NCBI RefSeq assembly: GCF_049348705.1 | Contig: NZ_CP186487.1 | Coordinates: 1 to 34,021 of the forward strand | Source: Paracoxiella cheracis | Lineage (GTDB): Bacteria > Pseudomonadota > Gammaproteobacteria > Coxiellales > Coxiellaceae | DNA: 34,021 nucleotides | Reading direction: 5' to 3' | Shown here: one piece after another, positions 16,787 through 25,100 of the stretch | How the letters are laid out: each line of letters opens with the position of its first letter | Position numbering within the stretch: position 1 is the first letter of the stretch | Translations under genes and position numbers: made by a program | The notes under the pieces: model-generated | What the model was told of the DNA's origin: nothing | Database searches by the model: none | What the model saw: the letters and a program-made list of their open reading frames with translations, nothing else

Positions 16787-18329
16787 TTCTTTCACGTTCA
16801 TCTTATTATTTTTTCCTATTGTAATAATGGGCATATATTTTATAAATAAATTATTTGGCCATGACATTGCTATATTTTTCCTATTGACTATGTCATTTAT
16901 TTTTTATGGATTTGCCGAAGCTAGTTTTCTGTTGTTAATTATATTGTCTATAAGCTTCAACTTTTTATTAGGGTATTTTTTAACCACAAGGCTACGGCAT
17001 CGTTATCAAGTTATGAAGAGCTTGCTAATTTTTGGTGTACTTGGAAATACTTTATTATTAGCTTATTTTAAATATATGAATTTTTTCATTAGTAATATTC
17101 ATTTCTTTTTTGGCTTTAATCTATCTTACATAAATATTGCTCTACCCTTAGGAATATCCTTTTTTACATTTCAGCAAATTGCTTATCTAGTCGATGCTTA
17201 CCGAGGTGAAGCCAAAGTATATGCCTTTAAAGATTATGCGTTATTTATTACTTTCTTTCCGCATTTAATTGCCGGACCATTAGTCCACCATAAAGATATT
17301 ATTAAGCAGTTTGAAGACCCGTCAGTTTTCAACTTTAAAGCTAGAAATATATCAGAAGGATTTACATTATTTTGTATTGGATTATTTAAGAAAGTTATTC
17401 TTGCTGATGGAATAGGGCAATATGCAAACTTAATTTTTAACTACATAGAGCAAGGTCATGATGTATCTTTCTTGCCTGCTTGGTGCGGCATACTTGCTTA
17501 CACATTTCAAATCTATTTTGATTTTTCGGGCTATTCTGATATGGCGATTGGATTAGCAAGAATCTTGGGCGTTAGATTACCCTGTAACTTCAACTCTCCC
17601 TATAAATCTACATCAATTATCGATTTCTGGAGGCGATGGAATATAACATTGTCTGGATTTTTAAAGTCTTATCTTTATATTGGGCTGGGAGGCAATCGTA
17701 AAGGCAAGTTAAGGCGTTATATAAATTTAATGATAACGATGACTCTAGGTGGGTTGTGGCATGGCGCTTCATGGACGTTTGTTTTCTGGGGGATATTGCA
17801 TGGTTTTTATCTGTGCATCAATCATGCATGGCGCTCAATAAAAAAACTTTACGGTGCTTCTGATCTGCATTCTATTACTTGGTTCAATGCTACGCTCTCA
17901 AGAGCAGTCACATTCTTAACAGTTTCTATAGCTTGGGTCTTTTTTAGAGCAAAATCTTTTTCTAATTCAATTACTATGTTGAGAGGTATGTTTTTATATA
18001 ATGGACTTACACTACCTAAACATTACCAAGATCTTTTACAAAATTTTATATCAGTAAAATTTATAAATTATAATGATAAAATAAATTATCTAGTAAAGCC
18101 CAATGAGATATTGATGATACTTATTTGTTTTTTAATTATATTATTGCCGAATAGTCAACAATTTATTAATAAGCATTTCTTTAGCGAAAAGTCTGATGGT
18201 TTTATTTTTATTAAGTCCACTGGCAGTGCTATCATAAAATATACATGGATCGCTCTATTTTCATTAATTTTTGTATTCTGTTTAATTTTATCATCTAAAC
18301 CAAATGCATTTATTTACTTTAAATTTTAA
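16776..18329 (+). CDS. MBOAT-family membrane O-acyltransferase (AlgI-like)
   Basis: The 517-aa polytopic membrane protein has the signature of the AlgI/DltB branch of MBOATs: ISFFTFQQIAYLVDAYRGEA, FFPHLIAGPLVHH, QIYFDFSGYSDMAIGLAR, IDFWRRWNITLSGFLKSY, and GLWHGASWTFVFWGILHG with His329 (the conserved MBOAT histidine) and His342. AlgI-type enzymes bring acyl groups from the cytoplasm across the inner membrane and hand them to a periplasmic SGNH partner, here the upstream gene, whose end overlaps this start. Length and motif order are normal and the gene appears intact. The pair lies between a solo IS5 end and a truncated IS6-like element, so it may have come in as IS-flanked cargo. Confidence 0.92.
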   Translation: MLFNSFTFILLFFPIVIMGIYFINKLFGHDIAIFFLLTMSFIFYGFAEASFLLLIILSISFNFLLGYFLTTRLRHRYQVMKSLLIFGVLGNTLLLAYFKYMNFFISNIHFFFGFNLSYINIALPLGISFFTFQQIAYLVDAYRGEAKVYAFKDYALFITFFPHLIAGPLVHHKDIIKQFEDPSVFNFKARNISEGFTLFCIGLFKKVILADGIGQYANLIFNYIEQGHDVSFLPAWCGILAYTFQIYFDFSGYSDMAIGLARILGVRLPCNFNSPYKSTSIIDFWRRWNITLSGFLKSYLYIGLGGNRKGKLRRYINLMITMTLGGLWHGASWTFVFWGILHGFYLCINHAWRSIKKLYGASDLHSITWFNATLSRAVTFLTVSIAWVFFRAKSFSNSITMLRGMFLYNGLTLPKHYQDLLQNFISVKFINYNDKINYLVKPNEILMILICFLIILLPNSQQFINKHFFSEKSDGFIFIKSTGSAIIKYTWIALFSLIFVFCLILSSKPNAFIYFKF

Positions 18330-18445
18330 GATAATCTTTCTGGCCCGACGCATCAGAGTGCGCGCTGACGCATCTAAATTCTGGGTACTATGAATCAAGT
18401 AGTTATGAGCTTTCTCCAGCTAACTTTTCGAGTTATTCTATGAAC

Positions 18446-18734
18446 GGTTCTTTAAAAACTCAGTCAACTATTGACTCATATGCTTCTATAATAGAGTTAT
18501 TCAGAAAGCTTGTTGGAATAATTGATTGAAGGTTTGAAATTTAGATAGAATTGTCCTGAGATTTTTATTTTTTTCTCTAAAAAACTGCTGTATTTCTTCA
18601 AAGACTGTACAAAACCGTAATGCGCAAAATATATTCTTGAATCCCTTCATCACACGCATACGTGATTTGATGCCTCGATGGGATTGCTCAATACGATTAT
18701 TCAAATAGTTATTATCCCGATGGTCGGTATACTC
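18446..18734 (-). mobile_element. Truncated zinc-ribbon IS6-like element (3' end)
   Basis: This matches the last ~290 bp of the element at 12435-13705, in inverse orientation, including the right end (GGTTCTTTAAAAACTCAGTC at 18446) and the transposase C-terminus from about GEYTDHRDNN. The truncation point at 18734 is exactly where the IS3-family element begins. The gap 18330-18445 before it holds nothing I recognise. Confidence 0.9.
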
Positions 18735-18781
18735 TGACCTTCCCCCTAAACTAGTACCAGGACACCGATGAGATATTCATG

Positions 18782-19849
18782 TTAAGCAGCCTGTTTCGCA
18801 AATTCAATAGGCGGCATATAATTTAATGAACTGTGTGGTCTTTTAGTATTGTAGTGCTTTCTCCATTGGTTGATTTCATGTCGGGCTTCTTCAATTGAAC
18901 GAAACCAGTGTTGATTTAAACATTCGTTGCGGAACTTGCCATTTAAGCTTTCAACAAACGCACGATGCGCGCCATGGAGAGCGAAGCGAAGGCGCGTATT
19001 CCGCGGTAGGCTCGGATTTTTTGCCGAGCGTAAGCGACTGCAAAAAATCTTTACGAGCCGTCAAGTCATTTGAGAGCCCGTGCGTAGTCGAGCCGTGAGG
19101 TCGCGGAGCGCGGGCGACGAGGACGTCCGCGGCTATTTAAGTTGTCGCGTATTGCGAGTCGATTATTGACAGGGATGGCAATAATCTATCACGAGCATCG
19201 CGACACGCTTGTTCTGCGTTGGCTTTCCAGGTTGAATGAAAGCAAGCTTGGTTTTGTTTTCCCTGGACCAAAAGAACATTGCTTTGCTTGTAAACTCTGT
19301 ACCATTATCACAAACAATTTGTTTTGGCAGCCTGCGTTGCTCACTAAGCTCTGCTAGGAAGCGTGCCACCTGACGTCCTGATATAGAAAATGCTGTTAGC
19401 TGGCCAATAAGTTCACGATTAAAATCATCGATAATGTTTAGCACACGAAAACGCCTTCCATTGGCCAGCTGATCGTAAACAAAATCCATCGACCAACGCT
19501 CATTTCTCTGAGTCGGTGATGACATCACTAATCGTAGTCGCTGTATTTTTTTACGCTTTTTTGTACGCACCTGGAGCTTTTCTTCTTTGTAAATCCGGTA
19601 GGTTTTTTTCTTATTCATGACAAGCCCCTCTGCTTTTAAGAGGCTGTGAAGCATTAAATAACCATACCGAGAATACTGAGCTGCCAATTCTTTTAATCGA
19701 GCTCTAATCAACTCGTCTCGTCGCTTTTTGGGTCCGTAACGGTAAGCCGTTCGACTTAGCCCGACTAGCTTGCAGGCCATTCGTTCACTCAGCTTAAAGG
19801 CGCTCATTAAGTGACAAACAACCTGCTTCTTGCTAGCAGGCGTTACCAC
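18782..19849 (-). pseudogene. IS3-family transposase orfB, interrupted by the 249-bp element
   Basis: The frame begins near 19849 (VTPASKKQVVCHLM) and shows the IS3 integrase-core features RWSMDFVYDQL (Asp), LNIIDDFNRE, and CDNGTEFTSKAM (Asp). It then breaks at KPTQ-N and resumes after the 249-bp element with AFVESLNGKFRNECL (the catalytic Glu) through PIEFAKQAA and stop. Removing exactly 18963-19211 restores the highly conserved KPTQNAFVESLNGK of this family with no scar. An A6G run (AAAAAAG) at the orfA/orfB overlap is the usual site for -1 frameshifting. Confidence 0.9.
18963..19211 (-). mobile_element. 249-bp structured element, copy 2 (in IS3 orfB)
   Basis: The copy is identical to copy 3 as far as I can compare and has one base difference from copy 1. 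It is sense with respect to orfB and is inserted after the second base of the Asn codon (phase 2). Junctions: CAGAA|CAAGCG at the 5' side and GCATCG|TGCGTTT at the 3' side; the joined exons read CAGAATGCGTTT = Q-N-A-F. No target duplication. In-frame translation stops about 16 codons into the element. Confidence 0.9.
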
Positions 19850-20038
19850 TTTTTTGAAACAACATCCTTGAGCGCTTCATTTTCTAACATCTTTTCAGCC
19901 AGCAGCTTTTTTAACTTATTGTTCTCGGACTCCAGCTCTCGCAGGCGCTTAGCTTCGTTAACCTCTAGGCCAGCATACTTGCTACGCCAATTGTAAAAAG
20001 TACCGCCAGATATGCCTAAGCGACGGCACAGGTCTTCC
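19843..20038 (-). pseudogene. IS3-family orfA, N-terminus missing
   Basis: The remaining ~64 codons read PEDLCRRLGISGGTFYNWRS, then a leucine-zipper-like part (RLRELESENNKLKKLLAEKM) and end VVSKKW-stop. This is the helix-turn-helix protein of IS3-family elements. The start was lost when the IS6 copy 2 joined at 20039. The end of orfA overlaps orfB by a few codons at the AAAAAAG slip site. Confidence 0.85.
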
Positions 20039-20114
20039 GGTTGTGTCGCAAATCTCGAAGCCGGTGTGTATAATTGATGGCTTATAGTGAATTATCTACG
20101 TAGAAGGATGTGAT

Positions 20115-21065
20115 ATGATCAATTTCAAATGGCGCCATTTTGAGAAGGGGATTATTTTGATGGCGGTGCGCTGGTATTTAGCTTACGCGCTGAGCTACCG
20201 AAATATTGAAGAACTCATGCTAGAAAGAGGAGTCAATGTAGATCACTCCACAATAAATCGTTGGGTTATTAAATACGCGCCCTTATTGGAAGCAGAATTC
20301 CGGAAAAAACATAAATCTCCTGTCGGTGGTAGTTGGAGAATGCACGAAACCTACATCAAAGTAACAAGCGTGTCGCGATGCTCGTGATAGATTATTGCCA
20401 TCCCTGTCAATAATCGACTCGCAATACGCGACAACTTAAATAGCCGCGGACGTCCTCGTCGCCCGCGCTCCGCGACCTCACGGCTCGACTACGCACGGGC
20501 TCTCAAATGACTTGACGGCTCGTAAAGATTTTTTGCAGTCGCTTACGCTCGGCAAAAAATCCGAGCCTACCGCGGAATACGCGCCTTCGCTTCGCTCTCC
20601 ATGGCGCGCATCGAAGGCGATTGGCATTATTTATATCGCGCTGTTGATAAAGAGGGTAATACGATCGACTTTTTACTATCGAAACAACGCGATAAACAAG
20701 CGGCGAAACGCTTTTTCAAGAAAGCGATCGGGACTCATGGGCTACCAAAGAAAGTTACCATTGATAAAAGTGGATCAAATAAATCAGCCTTAAAATCGAT
20801 TAATTTAATATTGACATTATTATCGATGATTTGTGGAGTTTTCATAACTATTTTTGTTCGTGACATAAAATATTTAAATAATATTGTGGAGCAAGATCAT
20901 CGCAGCATTAAAAGAATTATAAAACCGATGATGGGATTTAAATCGTTTGATACAGCTGAGGCAACTTTAGCTGGGATTGCATTACATCACATGCTCCAAA
21001 AAGGTCAGTATAAAAATGCTGCTAATATGGCTGTGTTTGAACAATTCTATGCACTCGCAGCCTAA
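20115..21065 (+). pseudogene. IS6-family transposase interrupted by the 249-bp element
   Basis: Codons 1-83 (to YIKV) are followed by the element at 20365, then the gene resumes at KGDWHYLYRAVD and continues to the normal end FYALAA. Compared with the uninterrupted copies the join is exact: AAAGTAA|AAGGCG. This copy shares the RMHETYIK change (catalytic Asp77 to His) with copy 1 but has Ala206 like copy 4. Translation through the element stops after TSVSRCS. Confidence 0.9.
20365..20613 (+). mobile_element. 249-bp structured element, copy 3 (in IS6 transposase)
   Basis: This copy gives the cleanest boundaries because uninterrupted copies of the same IS are in the window. Stems seen by eye: TGTCGCG 20371-20377 with CGCGACA 20427-20433, enclosing GATTATTG 20390-20397 with CAATAATC 20408-20415; AGCCG 20442-20446 with CGGCT 20481-20485, enclosing GTCGC/GCGAC; GGCTCG 20517-20522 with CGAGCC 20562-20567, enclosing GATTTTTTGC/GCAAAAAATC; CGCGCC 20580-20585 with GGCGCG 20603-20608. 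Two CCGCGG hexamers (20444, 20570) could pair with each other. It is inserted after the first base of a codon (phase 1), in sense. No long ORF. Confidence 0.9.
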
Positions 21066-21128
21066 TTGCGACCAGGAAAAATGCGCATAAGCAATATTGT
21101 ATTTACGTGAATTAATTGCGACAGAGCC

Positions 21129-21234
21129 AATTTAACAGCCCCATCTTTAAACTCTTGGTCATAACGAGATTTAATTGTCATCGAACAGCTCCTAATTTTG
21201 GATTGTGAAGTGTCCGGAAATTCGGGTCTGGATC
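21129..21234 (-). mobile_element. IS3-family fragment (terminal repeat and start of orfA)
   Basis: Terminal sequence TGATCCAGACCCGAATTTCC (from 21234) is followed by an untranslated stretch with AGGAGC and the first ~18 codons of orfA (MTIKSRYDQEFKDGAVKL), then cut by the IS6 copy 2 end at 21128. It is a second, truncated copy of the IS3 remnant at 21313-21604. Confidence 0.85.
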
Positions 21235-21312
21235 AATTTAAGTTGTCGCGTATTGCGAGTCGATTATTGACAGGGATGGCAATAATCTATCACGAGCATC
21301 GCGACACGCTTG
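21235..21312 (-). mobile_element. 249-bp element, copy 4, first 78 bp only
   Basis: The 5' end CAAGCGTGTCGCG at 21312 follows the IS3 orfA sequence CGTGTCAAAGA in sense orientation, as in the full copies. The remaining 171 bp are missing: at 21235 the element is joined to the terminal repeat of another IS3 fragment. The whole first stem-loop (TGTCGCG...CGCGACA) is kept. Confidence 0.85.
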
Positions 21313-21604
21313 TCTTTGACACGTCTAAGCTCTCGTTTTAACTGCTTAATTTCAGCCTCTTGTTGGCTTAAATGTTTCATCGCTGCTTTTACCTCTTGTG
21401 GCTGACGTTCTTTTTTTAGTCAACTGTAAAGCAACGTAGGTTTAACGCCAAGTTCTTGTGCAATTTGAGCAATCGGTTTATCGGATTCTTGGGCTAATTT
21501 AACAGCTGCCCATCTTTAAACTCTTGGTCATAACGAGATTTAATTGTCATCGAACAGCTCCTAATTTTGGATTGTGAAGTGTCCGGAAATTCGGGTCTAG
21601 ATCA
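21313..21604 (-). pseudogene. IS3-family remnant with degraded orfA
   Basis: From the IS end at 21604 (TGATCTAGACCCG inward) orfA starts at 21550 (MTIKSRYDQEFKDG). Compared with the fragment at 21129-21234 it carries a 2-base insertion after GATGGG, and further on a TGA where Trp is expected (LLYS-stop-LKKE). The frame otherwise reads KLAQESDKPIAQIAQELGVK and, near the break, QQEAEIKQLKRELRRVKD. It ends at the 249-bp element copy 4. It is a dead orfA. Its IS end supplies the false C-terminus of the LRR protein. Confidence 0.85.
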
Positions 21605-24243
21605 TCTTCAGAAGAAACAGAATTTCTAATAGTCCTAAATAGACCGGCTGCTACCCTTGGGCTTTCAGGAAACGCCAAATTATCACTGAGAATGCTGTTT
21701 GATTGTGGCCCATCCTTCTTCTCTTGAGACTCTTCTATGAGGTTCCGCAAGGTGCTTGTTAGTATTTCTGCCGGGGCATTCTGTTGAGGGCACATTGTTT
21801 CTATGCCCTGTCTTAGACCTTCTTCACCATAATACGGCGAAAATATATGCTGCTTTATAGGTTTGAAAACCTTTGTGGAAGCATATTTTTCGGCCAATAA
21901 ATAAACTAATTGAGCTTTATATTCGAGCGAATCTGTCGTTACCGACAACCCAAAGAAATGAAGTATAAAGAGGTCCCTGTCATTGCAATCTAAACCTTCA
22001 ATATTAAAATTATTATTTATTATAGATTCCTTAGAAAAAAATGGAAGCAGATTGAATACAGGATGATTTTGATTAACACCAGAAATCTGAGAAACATGTT
22101 TATAAATTATTTCCTGAAACCCCTCTGATCTTCCTTGTATTAGTTTAAAAATCCTGGTAGAAAATACGCTTGAGCCTGGGTTACCAAATCCATAAAGGTC
22201 GCATTTTTCTTCAAAAGATAATTGCTTCATTTCATCCAAAGTAGCCATACATTCAATTTTAGCGTCTAATTCTGTATGGTTTTGCCTAGATACTACCAAG
22301 CAGTCTTGGATAATGCCGGAGCCGCTTTCTATAGTATACACCAGGTTGTATGGACATATGACTAAACCCAGCTGATTGCAACCCGAAAACGCCTCATCGC
22401 CAATACTCGTGACGCTATCGGGAATCGCGATGGATTGCAGACTCCTGCAATCCGCAAACGCCCAACCACCAATACTCGTGACGCTAGCGGGAATCGCGAT
22501 GGATTGCAGACTCGTGCAACCCGAAAACGCCTCATCACCAATACTCGTGACACTAGCGGGAATCGCGATGGATTGCAGACTCGTGCAATCCGAAAACGCC
22601 CAATCACCAATACTCGTGACACTAGCGGGAATCGCGATGGATTGCAGACTCGTGCAACCCAAAAACGCCCGACTAGCAATACTCGTGACGCTATCGGGAA
22701 TCGCGATGGATTGCAGACTCGTGCAATCCGAAAACGCCTCATCACCAATACTCGTGACGCTATCGGGAATCCTGATGGATTGCAGACTCGTGCAACCCGC
22801 AAACGCCCAATCACCAATACTCGTGACACTAGCGGGAATCGCGATGGATTGCAGACTCGTGCAACCCGAAAACGCCGCATCACCAATACTCGTGACACTA
22901 GCGGGAATCGCGATGGATTGCAGACTCGTGCAACCCAAAAACGCCCAACCACCAATACTCGTGACACTATCGGGAATCCTGATGGATTGCAGACTCGTGC
23001 AACCCGCAAACGCCCAATCACCAATACTCGTGACACTATCGGGAATCGCGATGGATTGCAGACTCGTGCAACCCGAAAACGCCCGACTAGCAATACTCGT
23101 GACACTAGCGGGAATCGCGATGGATTGCAGACTCGTGCAACCCGAAAACGCCCGACTAGCAATACTCGTGACACTATCGGGAATCGCGATGGATTGCAGA
23201 CTCGTGCAACCCAAAAACGCCCAACCACCAATACTCGTGACACTATCGGGAATCGCGATGGATTGCAGACTCGTGCAACCCAAAAACGCCCGACTAGCAA
23301 TACTCGTGACGCTATCGGGAATCGCGATGGATTGCAGACTCGTGCAACCCGAAAACGCCCGACTAGCAATACTCGTGACACTATCGGGAATCGCGATGGA
23401 TTGCAGACTCGTGCAACCCAAAAACGCCCAATCACCAATACTCGTGACACTAGCGGGAATCGCGATGGATTGCAGACTCGTGCAACCCAAAAACGCCCGA
23501 CTAGCAATACTCGTGACGCTATCGGGAATCGCGATGGATTGCAGACTCGTGCAACCCGAAAACGCCCGACTAGCAATACTCGTGACACTAGCGGGAATCG
23601 CGATGGATTGCAGACTCGTGCAACCCGAAAACGCCTCATCACCAATACTCGTGACACTATCGGGAATCGCGATGGATTGCAGACTCGTGCAACCCGAAAA
23701 CGCCCGACTAGCAATACTCGTGACACTAGCGGGAATCGCGATGGATTGCAGACTCCTGCAACCCGAAAACGCCCGACTAGCAATACTCGTGACACTATCG
23801 GGAATCGCGATGGATTGCAGACTCGTGCAACCCGAAAACGCCCAACCACCAATACTCGTGACACTAGCGGGAATCGCGATGGATTGCAGACTCGTGCAAT
23901 CCGAAAACGCCCAACCACCAATACTCGTGACACTAGCGGGAATCGCGATGGATTGCAGACTCGTGCAATCCGAAAACGCCCAACCACCAATACTCGTGAC
24001 ACTAGCGGGAATCGCGATGGATTGCAGACTCGTGCAACCCGAAAACGCCCGACTAGCAATACTCGTGAGGCCATTATGAATAATTAACGATTGGATTGCT
24101 TGTTTCTGTACGGGAATCTTCGTCTGCAAGCGTAAGAAAAGAATTTTTTTTTCAATGATACCGACCAATTGGGCTTGGTCTGTATGCCAATTTTTTATGG
24201 TTATTCCTTTATCGCTACCAGCAAGGAAAGCTGTTGTTTGCAT
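21547..24243 (-). CDS. BspA-like leucine-rich-repeat protein; C-terminus cut by an IS3 end
   Basis: The 898-aa protein has a short N-terminal part (about 55 residues, no signal peptide), some 25 LRR_5/BspA-type repeats of 23 residues (pattern SLQSIAIPDSVTSIGDWAFS-GCT) up to about residue 625, and a C-terminal region of about 260 residues with no family I recognise (KHVSQISGVNQNHPVFNLLP; DCNDRDLFILHFFGLSVTTD). BspA-type LRRs mediate protein binding, often host contact; a translocated effector is possible but only inferred. The final ~19 residues (DDLDPNFRTLHNPKLGAVR) are read from the IS3 end, so the native tail is missing after about SVSSED. The 69-bp repeats keep five of six frames largely open. 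No strong ribosome-binding site is visible upstream. Confidence 0.88.
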   Translation of the reverse strand: MQTTAFLAGSDKGITIKNWHTDQAQLVGIIEKKILFLRLQTKIPVQKQAIQSLIIHNGLTSIASRAFSGCTSLQSIAIPASVTSIGGWAFSDCTSLQSIAIPASVTSIGGWAFSDCTSLQSIAIPASVTSIGGWAFSGCTSLQSIAIPDSVTSIASRAFSGCRSLQSIAIPASVTSIASRAFSGCTSLQSIAIPDSVTSIGDEAFSGCTSLQSIAIPASVTSIASRAFSGCTSLQSIAIPDSVTSIASRAFLGCTSLQSIAIPASVTSIGDWAFLGCTSLQSIAIPDSVTSIASRAFSGCTSLQSIAIPDSVTSIASRAFLGCTSLQSIAIPDSVTSIGGWAFLGCTSLQSIAIPDSVTSIASRAFSGCTSLQSIAIPASVTSIASRAFSGCTSLQSIAIPDSVTSIGDWAFAGCTSLQSIRIPDSVTSIGGWAFLGCTSLQSIAIPASVTSIGDAAFSGCTSLQSIAIPASVTSIGDWAFAGCTSLQSIRIPDSVTSIGDEAFSDCTSLQSIAIPDSVTSIASRAFLGCTSLQSIAIPASVTSIGDWAFSDCTSLQSIAIPASVTSIGDEAFSGCTSLQSIAIPASVTSIGGWAFADCRSLQSIAIPDSVTSIGDEAFSGCNQLGLVICPYNLVYTIESGSGIIQDCLVVSRQNHTELDAKIECMATLDEMKQLSFEEKCDLYGFGNPGSSVFSTRIFKLIQGRSEGFQEIIYKHVSQISGVNQNHPVFNLLPFFSKESIINNNFNIEGLDCNDRDLFILHFFGLSVTTDSLEYKAQLVYLLAEKYASTKVFKPIKQHIFSPYYGEEGLRQGIETMCPQQNAPAEILTSTLRNLIEESQEKKDGPQSNSILSDNLAFPESPRVAAGLFRTIRNSVSSEDDLDPNFRTLHNPKLGAVR
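22376..24075 (-). repeat. Tandem 69-bp repeats encoding LRR units
   Basis: About 25 units of 69 bp, nearly identical, with variation mostly confined to the codons after SVTSI (ASRAF, GDWAF, GGWAF, GDEAF, GDAAF), after IP (A or D before SV) and the residue before GCT or DCT. The pattern looks like exchange of a few cassette variants among units and not drift. Confidence 0.95.
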
Positions 24244-24309
24244 TTTTTACTAACCTACATCAGTTATAAGGGTTCTTTAAAAACTTAATCAAATATTAGC
24301 TAATGTTAA

Positions 24310-25100
24310 GACTCTGTCGCAATTAGGCTGCGAGTGCATAGAATTGTTCAAACACAGCCATATTAGCAGCATTTTTATACTGACCTTTTTGGAGCATGTG
24401 ATGTAATTCAATCCCAGCTAAAGTTGCCTCAGCTGTATCAAACGATTTAAATCCCATCATCGGTTTTATAATTCTTTTAATGCTGCGATGATCTTGCTCC
24501 ACAATATTATTTAAATATTTTATGTCACGAACAAAAATAGTTATGAAAACTCCACAAATCATCGATAATAATGTCAATATTAAATTAATCGATTTTAAGG
24601 CTGATTTATTTGATCCACTTTTATCAATGGTAACTTTCTTTGGTAGCCCATGAGTCCCGATCGCTTTCTTGAAAAAGCGTTTCGCCGCTTGTTTATCGCG
24701 TTGTTTCGATAGTAAAAAGTCGATCGTATTACCCTCTTTATCAACAGCGCGATATAAATAATGCCAATCGCCTTTTACTTTGATGTAGGTTTCGTCCATT
24801 CTCCAACTACCACCGACAGGAGATTTATGTTTTTTCCGGAATTCTGCTTCCAATAAGGGCGCGTATTTAATAACCCAACGATTTATTGTGGAGTGATCTA
24901 CATTGACTCCTCTTTCTAGCATGAGTTCTTCAATATTTCGGTAGCTCAGCGCGTAAGCTAAATACCAGCGCACCGCCATCAAAATAATCCCCTTCTCAAA
25001 ATGGCGCCATTTGAAATTGATCATATCACATCCTTCTACCTAGATAATTCACTATAAGCCATCAATTATACACACCGGCTTCGAGATTTGCGACACAACC
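24310..25100 (-). mobile_element. IS6-family insertion sequence, copy 3, with a short deletion at one end
   Basis: Compared with the 841-bp copies it is about 50 bp shorter: the right end reads GACTCTGTCGCAATTAGGCT, so the segment between two GTCGCAATTA direct repeats near the end has been lost. The first bases GA (instead of GG) also differ. The upstream gap (24244-24309) shows GGTTCTTTAAAAACT, resembling a diverged IS6-like end. Confidence 0.85.
24323..25024 (-). CDS. IS6-family transposase, catalytic triad intact
   Basis: A 233-aa protein with Asp77 (RMDETYIK), Asp134 and Glu176, so the DDE triad is complete, unlike copies 1 and 2. It carries Glu206. Its own IS has lost ~50 bp near one end but keeps a terminal repeat, so the protein could act on other copies. 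Confidence 0.92.
   Translation of the reverse strand: MINFKWRHFEKGIILMAVRWYLAYALSYRNIEELMLERGVNVDHSTINRWVIKYAPLLEAEFRKKHKSPVGGSWRMDETYIKVKGDWHYLYRAVDKEGNTIDFLLSKQRDKQAAKRFFKKAIGTHGLPKKVTIDKSGSNKSALKSINLILTLLSMICGVFITIFVRDIKYLNNIVEQDHRSIKRIIKPMMGFKSFDTAEATLAGIELHHMLQKGQYKNAANMAVFEQFYALAA

Larger units (their letters stand above)
18735..20038 (-). mobile_element. IS3-family element, 5' end lost, carrying the 249-bp element
   Basis: The right end starts TGACCTTCCCCCTAAACTAG at 18735. It contains orfB (18782-19849) and the 3' part of orfA (19843-20038). The left end is missing, replaced at 20038/20039 by the IS6 copy 2. The 249-bp element copy 2 lies inside orfB. Confidence 0.85.
20039..21128 (+). 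mobile_element. IS6-family insertion sequence, copy 2, carrying the 249-bp element
   Basis: Its ends match the other copies (GGTTGTGTCGCAAATCTCG at 20039; complement of GGCTCTGTCGCAATT ending 21128). Length is 1090 bp, exactly 841 + 249, so the inner element entered without gain or loss of IS bases. Confidence 0.95.

Noticed and set aside
20365..20613. Group I or group II intron as the identity of the 249-bp element
   Set aside because: I could not place a group I P3-P7 core or the group II domain V/GUGYG landmarks, and 5' flanks do not end uniformly in T. Kept as intron-like only in mechanism.
20365..20613. Element read as an in-frame protein insertion (like Rickettsia palindromic elements), since 249 is divisible by three
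   Set aside because: All three insertions are in different codon phases and each meets an in-frame stop inside the element.
20365..20613. IS200/IS605-type non-autonomous element (also inserts without duplication)
   Set aside because: No common target tetranucleotide at the 5' flank in four insertions; not fully excluded.
20512..20793. 93-codon and similar frames beginning inside the 249-bp element
   Set aside because: Start is a TTG within the element without a ribosome-binding site; frame runs out of phase into the IS6 gene.
22376..24075. CRISPR-like look of the tandem repeats
   Set aside because: Units are contiguous coding repeats without unique spacers of constant length, and no cas gene is present.
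22362..24087. Three long open frames (550-570 codons) overlapping the LRR gene, on both strands
   Set aside because: The 69-bp unit is a multiple of three and lacks stops in these frames, so they stay open by periodicity; their products are low-complexity copies of the repeat and have no start signals.
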